From: Pseudomonadota bacterium
GTDB lineage: Bacteria > Pseudomonadota > Gammaproteobacteria > Steroidobacterales > Steroidobacteraceae
NCBI GenBank assembly: GCA_023433705.1
Contig: JAEYUC010000009.1
Location: 1-18,848, forward strand
Direction: 5' to 3'
DNA: 18,848 nt
Shown here: one piece after another, positions 14,208 through 18,848 of the stretch
How the letters are laid out: every line of letters begins with the position of its first letter
How positions within the stretch are numbered: the first letter of the stretch is position 1
Made by a program: the position numbers and the translations under genes
Notes under the pieces: generated by a model
The model's input: only the letters and a program-made list of their open reading frames with translations
The model's database searches: none
What the model was told of the DNA's origin: nothing

Positions 14208-14238
14208 GGTTGCAGCCCTGTGCTGCAACCCGTTATAT
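14208..14238 (+). promoter_or_regulatory. Sigma-factor gene promoter with palindromic operator candidate
   Basis: GGTTGCAG (14208-14215) and CTGCAACC (14223-14230) form a perfect 8-bp inverted repeat around a 7-base spacer. The same DNA gives TTGCAG (14210-14215) as a weak -35, with TTATAT (14233-14238) as a -10 at 17-base spacing. The palindrome covers the -35 and most of the spacer, where a repressor would block RNA polymerase. It lies in the divergent region and could serve the DUF6249 gene too. Confidence 0.45.
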
Positions 14239-14276
14239 CGCTGCGCAGTATCATCCATGTGCAGGCTGCCAGAAAC

Positions 14277-14891
14277 ATGAATCCCGGCGTGCAGGCGCCC
14301 GTTATGTCCGCTGCCATGGAGCGGGATGCGGACCTGCTTGCCGCGCTGAAGGCCGGAGACCGTCACAAGGTCCTCGAGGGCCTCATGGCCCGCTACCGCC
14401 AGAAGGTCATGAACCTGGCGTTTTCCATCCTGCGCGACGCGGCCCTGGCCGAGGACATGTCCCAGACCGTATTCGTCAAGGCATGGCAGGCACTGCCGGG
14501 CTTCGACGGTCGCGCGGCCCTGTCGACCTGGCTCTATACCATCGCCCGGAACACCTGCCTGACCGCGGTCGAACGCGAGCGGCGCATCGTGCCCCTCGAG
14601 GACTTCGTCGAGGTCGCGGATGATGATGGGGACCCGATGGTCTTCGGGACCGCGCACGCGGGATCCGAAACGTCGGGCCAGGCCGCCGCCGAATACGATG
14701 TCGCGAAGCTGCTGGAGCGGCTGCCGGAACCGTATCGCCGCGTCGTAGTCCTTTTCTACCTGGAAGATCGCAGCTGTGAAGAAGTCGGCGAACTTCTATC
14801 GATGCCCACCGGCACAGTGAAAGCATTGCTGCACCGGGGACGCAAACGTCTCGCCGCGCTCGCGGGCGAGACCGAGGAGTCCGGAACATGA
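14277..14891 (+). CDS. ECF-type RNA polymerase sigma factor
   Basis: The 204-residue protein has sigma region 2 (about 36-103), with MARYRQKVMNLAFSILRD, EDMSQTVFVKAWQALPGF and STWLYTIARN. Region 4 (about 144-193) has RLPEPYRRVVVLFYLED, the helix-turn-helix SCEEVGELLSMPTGTVKALLHRGRKRL. Regions 1 and 3 are missing, as expected for the ECF group. It directs RNA polymerase to a small stress-type regulon. The ATG at 14277 is preferred; in-frame ATGs at 14304 and 14316 and a GTG at 14220 are alternatives, and 14220 would lie inside the promoter palindrome. The stop overlaps the next gene as ATGA, the usual arrangement with an anti-sigma gene. Confidence 0.93.
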   Translation: MNPGVQAPVMSAAMERDADLLAALKAGDRHKVLEGLMARYRQKVMNLAFSILRDAALAEDMSQTVFVKAWQALPGFDGRAALSTWLYTIARNTCLTAVERERRIVPLEDFVEVADDDGDPMVFGTAHAGSETSGQAAAEYDVAKLLERLPEPYRRVVVLFYLEDRSCEEVGELLSMPTGTVKALLHRGRKRLAALAGETEESGT

Positions 14892-15292
14892 ACCGCAAGA
14901 ACGAAGAAATCGAATCCCGGCTGGAGCGTTCGCTCCGCAACCAGGTGCGCACGCCGAAACTCGACGGCCGGTTCGATGCCGCGGTCTGGGCGCGTATCGA
15001 GAAAGAGGCGGCGCCGAAGGCCGCGCCCGCGCCGCGGAAGCTGCCGGGCTGGCTCGTCGCGAGCAATGCGTTCGCCGCGCTGGTCACGATCGCGCTCGTG
15101 GTATTCGTGGGCGTGGAATCGCTGAGTGGTGTAAATGTTGGCGCCGAGCTGGGCATCGAACTGCCGCCGGTTGAGCCGGGATTGGTGGAGCGCGTGTTGA
15201 AGTCGCTTCTCTGGCCGATCACGGGAGTCGCATTACTCTACGGCCTCAAGTTCACCGGCTTCTGGCGTCGACTGCGCGCTGAATATCTCTGA
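14888..15292 (+). CDS. Small membrane protein, probable anti-sigma factor
   Basis: The 134-residue protein has a charged cytoplasmic N-terminal half (RLERSLRNQVRTPKLDGRFDAAVWARIEKEAA within residues 11-42). A membrane segment (about 53-75), a short acidic/proline periplasmic loop and a second membrane segment (about 104-125) follow. GAGGAG lies eight bases before the ATG, and the start overlaps the sigma stop (ATGA). Overlap with an ECF sigma gene, a membrane anchor and a helical N-terminus point to an anti-sigma factor. However, there is no HxxxCxxC zinc motif of the ZAS class, and I cannot place it in a named family. It could also be an accessory protein rather than the inhibitor itself. 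Confidence 0.7.
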   Translation: MNRKNEEIESRLERSLRNQVRTPKLDGRFDAAVWARIEKEAAPKAAPAPRKLPGWLVASNAFAALVTIALVVFVGVESLSGVNVGAELGIELPPVEPGLVERVLKSLLWPITGVALLYGLKFTGFWRRLRAEYL

Positions 15293-15299
15293 TGTCGCA

Positions 15300-15321
15300 C
15301 GCCGGGCACGCTCTCCCGGCG
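15300..15321 (+). terminator. Hairpin after sigma/anti-sigma operon
   Basis: CGCCGGG (15300-15306) and CCCGGCG (15315-15321) pair perfectly around an 8-base loop, seven bases after the anti-sigma stop codon. No T tract follows, so intrinsic termination would be weak. Confidence 0.3.
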
Positions 15322-15334
15322 CCGGCAATCGCTG

Positions 15335-15351
15335 CTACACTCCGCGCCGCG
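15335..15351 (+). promoter_or_regulatory. Possible -10 element for parE
   Basis: TACACT (15336-15341) with an upstream TG (extended -10 form, TGCTACACT) is followed by a GC-rich discriminator. It lies about 54 bases before the chosen parE start. No good -35 is present; the extended -10 could compensate. Confidence 0.35.
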
Positions 15352-15394
15352 CGGCATGGAGTCCGCGCGCAAGTTTTTTCTGCCGCGGAAGAGA

Positions 15395-17287
15395 ATGTCC
15401 TACACCGCATCCGATATCGAAGTCCTCTCCGGTCTCGAGCCCGTGCGTCGCCGCCCGGGCATGTACACCGACACCTCCCGGCCCAACCATCTCGCGCATG
15501 AAGTCGTCGACAACTCGGTCGACGAAGCGCTCGCCGGGCATGCGAAGGAAATCAACGTCACGCTGCACAAGGACAACTCCCTGTCGGTGGCCGACGATGG
15601 CCGTGGCATGCCCGTCGACATCCACCCGAAGGAGAAGGTGTCGGGCGTCGAGCTGATCCTCACGCGCCTGCACGCGGGCGGTAAATTCAGCGACAAGAAT
15701 TACGAAGTGTCCGGCGGTTTGCACGGCGTCGGCGTCTCCGTCGTGAACGCGCTGTCCAAGCAGCTCGAATGCTGGATCAAGCGCAACGGCAAGGAATACA
15801 ACATCAGCTTCAAGGACGGCAAAGTGTCCTCGAAGCTGGAAGTCGTCGGCACGGTGGGCCAGCGCAATACCGGCACGACCGTGCGCTTCTGGCCGGACCC
15901 GAAATTCTTCGACAGCGACAAGTTCTCCGTCCCGCAGCTCAAGCACAACCTCAAGGCCAAGGCCGTGTTGTGCCCGGGTCTCAAGATCACCTTCGAGAAC
16001 GAGGCGACGAAGGAGAAGGACGAATGGTTCTTCACCGGCGACCTCGCCGCGTACCTGAAGGACGAGATCGGCAAGGAAGATGCGCTGCCGGCCGAGCCGA
16101 TCTTCGCGAAGAACGACAACGAGAAGGTCAACGCGGTCGAATACGCGCTGGTGTGGACGCCCAACGCGGAACGCGCGCTCGGCGAGAGTTACGTCAATCT
16201 CATTCCGACCGCCGAAGGCGGCACGCACGTCAACGGACTGCGCGCTGGTGTGGCGGGCGCGGTGCGCGAGTTCTGCGAGTTCCGCAATCTCGTGCCGCGC
16301 GGCCTGAAACTTACTGCCGAGGACATCTTCGACAAGACGTGTTTCGTCCTGTCGATCAAGATCCAGGAGCCGCAGTTCGCCGGCCAGATGAAGGAGCGCC
16401 TCGCGACTCGCGACGCGGCCTCGCTGGTCGAGGGCTTCGTGCACGACTCGCTGTCGCTGTGGCTCAACCAGCATCCGGACGCGGGCGAGCGCATCGCGCA
16501 GTTCGCGATCGAGAATGCGCAGGAGCGCACCAAGGCCGCCTCGCAGGTCAAACGCAAGCGTGTGACCGCGGGTCCCGCGCTGCCGGGCAAACTGGCCGAC
16601 TGCACGAACAACGATCCGAAACACTCCGAACTGTTCCTCGTCGAAGGTGATTCGGCCGGCGGCTCCGCGAAGCAGGCGCGCGACCGCGAGACGCAGGCGA
16701 TCATGCCGCTGCGCGGCAAGATCCTGAACACCTGGGAGGTCTCGGTCGGCGAGATCGCCTCCTCGCAGGAAGTGCACGACATCTCTGTCGCGATGGGCAT
16801 CGATCCGGGCACCAGCGATCTGTCGGGGCTGCGTTATCACAAGATCTGCATCCTGGCGGACGCGGACTCCGACGGACTGCACATCGCGACATTGCTCTGC
16901 GCGCTGTTCCTGCGGCATTTCCGTCCGCTGGTGGCCAATGGCCACGTGTACGTCGCGATGCCGCCGCTGTTCCGCATCGACGCCGGCAAGAACGTGTACT
17001 ACGCGCTCGACGAAGCCGAGCGTGACTCGCTGCTCAAGAAGATAGAGAGCGACGGCAAGACGAAGGCGAAGCCCTCGGTCACGCGCTTCAAGGGCCTCGG
17101 CGAAATGAATCCCTCGCAGCTGCGCGAAACCACGATGGACCCGCGCACGCGCCGGCTCGTGCAGCTCACCATCTCCGCGAAAGACGACAGCGATCAGCTC
17201 ATGGACATGCTACTCGCCAAGAAGCGCGCCGCCGACCGGCGCGACTGGCTGGAAGAAAAAGGCAACCTGGCCGAAGTCGTTCCCTGA
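15395..17287 (+). CDS. parE: DNA topoisomerase IV subunit B
   Basis: ParE is the ATPase subunit of topoisomerase IV, which with ParC decatenates daughter chromosomes. The 630-residue product has the GHKL ATPase motifs EVVDNSVDEALAG (36-48), DDGRGMPV (67-74) and GGLHGVGVSVVNAL (107-120). A transducer domain follows, then the TOPRIM domain with LVEGDSAGGSA near residue 415 and ADADSDGLHI near 487. DADSDGLHI and the short length mark it as ParE rather than GyrB. The ATG at 15395 has GGAAGAG just upstream and gives MSYTASDIEVLSGLEPVRRRPGMY, the usual start. The ATG at 15356 would add 13 residues without support. The PLRGKILNTWEV segment that forms the quinolone pocket looks wild type. parC follows after 26 bases. 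Confidence 0.97.
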   Translation: MSYTASDIEVLSGLEPVRRRPGMYTDTSRPNHLAHEVVDNSVDEALAGHAKEINVTLHKDNSLSVADDGRGMPVDIHPKEKVSGVELILTRLHAGGKFSDKNYEVSGGLHGVGVSVVNALSKQLECWIKRNGKEYNISFKDGKVSSKLEVVGTVGQRNTGTTVRFWPDPKFFDSDKFSVPQLKHNLKAKAVLCPGLKITFENEATKEKDEWFFTGDLAAYLKDEIGKEDALPAEPIFAKNDNEKVNAVEYALVWTPNAERALGESYVNLIPTAEGGTHVNGLRAGVAGAVREFCEFRNLVPRGLKLTAEDIFDKTCFVLSIKIQEPQFAGQMKERLATRDAASLVEGFVHDSLSLWLNQHPDAGERIAQFAIENAQERTKAASQVKRKRVTAGPALPGKLADCTNNDPKHSELFLVEGDSAGGSAKQARDRETQAIMPLRGKILNTWEVSVGEIASSQEVHDISVAMGIDPGTSDLSGLRYHKICILADADSDGLHIATLLCALFLRHFRPLVANGHVYVAMPPLFRIDAGKNVYYALDEAERDSLLKKIESDGKTKAKPSVTRFKGLGEMNPSQLRETTMDPRTRRLVQLTISAKDDSDQLMDMLLAKKRAADRRDWLEEKGNLAEVVP

Positions 17288-17313
17288 CGATCACCCAAGA
17301 GACTGGGTAGGAC

Positions 17314-18848
17314 ATGCAAGACGAAATGAATTTCGAAGGCGTGGAGAAACAACCTCTGCGCACCTTCACCGAGAAGGCGTACCTCGACTACTCGATGTAC
17401 GTGATCCTCGATCGCGCGCTGCCGTCGCTGTCGGACGGCCTCAAGCCCGTGCAGCGCCGCATCATCTATGCGATGAGCGAGCTCGGCCTCTCGGCGGGGC
17501 AGAAGCACAAGAAGTCCGCGCGCACCGTCGGCGACGTCATCGGCAAGTTCCATCCGCACGGCGATTCGGCTTGCTACGAAGCCATGGTACTGATGGCGCA
17601 GGACTTCTCGTATCGCTATCCGATCGTCGACGGGCAGGGCAACTGGGGCTCGCCCGACGATCCGAAGTCCTTCGCGGCGATGCGTTACACCGAGTCGAAG
17701 CTCACGCGTTACGCCGAGGTGTTACTGTCGGAGCTCTCGGATGGCACGGTCGACTGGCAGCCGAATTTCGACGGCACACTTGAGGAACCCGCGTTCCTGC
17801 CCGCGCGTCTTCCCAACGTATTGCTGAACGGAACGCAGGGCATCGCGGTGGGCATGTCGACCGACATCCCGCCTCACAACCTGCGCGAAGTCGCACAGGC
17901 CTGCATTCACCTGATCGACGAGCCTGACGCGATGACGCGCACGCTCATGAAGTACGTGAAAGGCCCGGACCTGCCGACCGGCGGCGAGATCATCACGCCG
18001 CGTTCCGAGCTGCTCGACATCTACAACACGGGCAACGGCACCTTCAAGGCACGCGCGGTCTACAAGGAAGAAGACGACAACATCGTCATCAGCGAGCTGC
18101 CGTACCAGGTCTCGGGCAACAAGGTCATCGAGCAGATCGCCGCGCAGATGCGCGACAAGAAACTGCCGATGGTCGAGGACATCCGCGACGAATCCGATCA
18201 CGAGGAGCGCATCCGTATCGTGATCGAGCCCAAGAAGCGCGCCGACGTCGCGCAGCTCATGGCGCACCTGTTCGCGACCACGGATCTCGAGCGCAACTAC
18301 CGCGTGAACCTCAACGTGATCACGCTGGAAGGCAAGCCCAAGGTCATGGGCCTGCGCGACCTGCTCAACGAGTGGCTGCAGTTCCGCACGCAGACGGTCA
18401 CGCGCCGACTGCAGTTCCGGCTCGACAAGGTCGACAAGCGGCTGCACATCCTCGATGGCCTGCTGGCCGCCTATCTGAACCTCGACGAGGTGATCCGCAT
18501 CATCCGTCGTGAGGACGAGCCGAAACCCGTGCTCATGAAGCGTTTCAAACTCACGGACATTCAGGCCGAGGCGATTCTCGAAACGAAGCTGCGCCACCTG
18601 GCCAAGCTCGAAGAGATGAAGATCCGCGACGAGCAGAAGAAGCTCGCCGAAGAGAAAGAAGAGATCGAAGGGATCCTCAAGTCGAAGGCCAAGCTCAAGA
18701 AACTCATCGCGAGCGAAATCGAGGCGGACGCCGAGAAATACGGTGACAACCGCCGCACGAAGATCGTGGAGCGCGAGGCCGCGCAGGCGATCGACGAGTC
18801 GCAGCTCATCCCGAACGAGCCCGCGACGATTGTCTTGTCGAAGGGCGG
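17314..18848 (+). CDS. parC: DNA topoisomerase IV subunit A (partial, 3' end beyond window)
   Basis: ParC is the DNA-cleaving subunit of topoisomerase IV. About 511 residues are visible before the window edge. They include the winged-helix region RALPSLSDGLKPVQRRIIYAM (34-54), HPHGDSACYEAM (80-91) and the catalytic tyrosine 125 in AMRYTESKLT. The TQGIAVGMSTDIPPHNL segment, the tower domain and part of the long coiled coil (LEEMKIRDEQKKLAEEKEEIEGILKSK) follow. The C-terminal β-pinwheel lies outside. The serine and glutamate of the quinolone-resistance region (S85, E89, matching E. coli S80 and E84) are unmutated. The start may be the ATG at 17314 or the in-frame ATG at 17326; AAGAGA at 17297-17302 favours the first. 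A small ACCCA/TGGGT hairpin lies just upstream. Confidence 0.95.
   Translation, partial: MQDEMNFEGVEKQPLRTFTEKAYLDYSMYVILDRALPSLSDGLKPVQRRIIYAMSELGLSAGQKHKKSARTVGDVIGKFHPHGDSACYEAMVLMAQDFSYRYPIVDGQGNWGSPDDPKSFAAMRYTESKLTRYAEVLLSELSDGTVDWQPNFDGTLEEPAFLPARLPNVLLNGTQGIAVGMSTDIPPHNLREVAQACIHLIDEPDAMTRTLMKYVKGPDLPTGGEIITPRSELLDIYNTGNGTFKARAVYKEEDDNIVISELPYQVSGNKVIEQIAAQMRDKKLPMVEDIRDESDHEERIRIVIEPKKRADVAQLMAHLFATTDLERNYRVNLNVITLEGKPKVMGLRDLLNEWLQFRTQTVTRRLQFRLDKVDKRLHILDGLLAAYLNLDEVIRIIRREDEPKPVLMKRFKLTDIQAEAILETKLRHLAKLEEMKIRDEQKKLAEEKEEIEGILKSKAKLKKLIASEIEADAEKYGDNRRTKIVEREAAQAIDESQLIPNEPATIVLSKG

Noticed and set aside
15335..16945. Long minus-strand open frame (536 codons) opposite parE
   Set aside because: It is a shadow of parE caused by strong third-position G+C bias. 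It has no recognisable domain and is rich in Arg, Asp and Val, as antisense frames of such genes are.

Overview
The window is a dense, G+C-rich stretch of bacterial chromosome made almost entirely of core genes. The gene set and order point to a gammaproteobacterium: ribE-ribB(X)-ribH-nusB-thiL, then dxs/ispA/xseB, then parE-parC. The long porin, the rubrerythrin/Fe-S protein/DUF3501 trio and the DUF6249-ECF sigma block suggest the Xanthomonadales/Nevskiales/Steroidobacteraceae side of the class. That placement is an inference from gene content; no rRNA or other taxonomic marker is present. I see no prophage, IS element, CRISPR array, tRNA or rRNA.

Layout. (1) Bases 1-28 hold an intrinsic terminator of an unseen upstream gene. 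(2) 138-3824, plus strand: riboflavin synthase, DHBP synthase fused to a degenerate GTP cyclohydrolase II-like domain, lumazine synthase, NusB and thiamine-phosphate kinase. Junctions are overlapping or tight, so this is one operon for flavin and thiamine cofactors plus an antitermination factor. (3) 3960-5315, plus: a soluble Ser/Thr kinase with a C-terminal cyclic-nucleotide-binding domain, in the place after thiL where pgpA often sits. (4) 5312-6895, minus: an OprO/P-type porin that shares its stop-codon bases with the kinase. (5) 7071-11154, minus: xseB-ispA-dxs, with folE2 134 bases downstream. These cover exonuclease VII small subunit, prenyl diphosphate synthesis, the first MEP-pathway step and the first folate step. 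(6) 11316-13706, plus: rubrerythrin, a GlpC/HdrD-like Fe-S protein and DUF3501, probably one peroxide/redox operon with a candidate Fur box in front. (7) 13746-14150, minus: a DUF6249 membrane protein, divergent from (8) 14277-15292, plus: an ECF sigma factor translationally coupled to a small membrane protein that is probably its anti-sigma factor. (9) 15395 to the window end, plus: topoisomerase IV parE and parC, the latter cut by the edge.

The most interesting points are: the rubrerythrin/Fe-S/DUF3501 trio as a possible self-contained peroxide reductase system; the kinase-CNB protein; a 10-bp inverted repeat that could occlude the ribE ribosome binding site; palindromes at the xseB, porin and sigma-factor promoters; and a repeated '-10 plus GC-rich discriminator' pattern lying very near several start codons. 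These regulatory sites were read by eye and are untested. The proteins belong to known families, and I do not claim a wholly new system.
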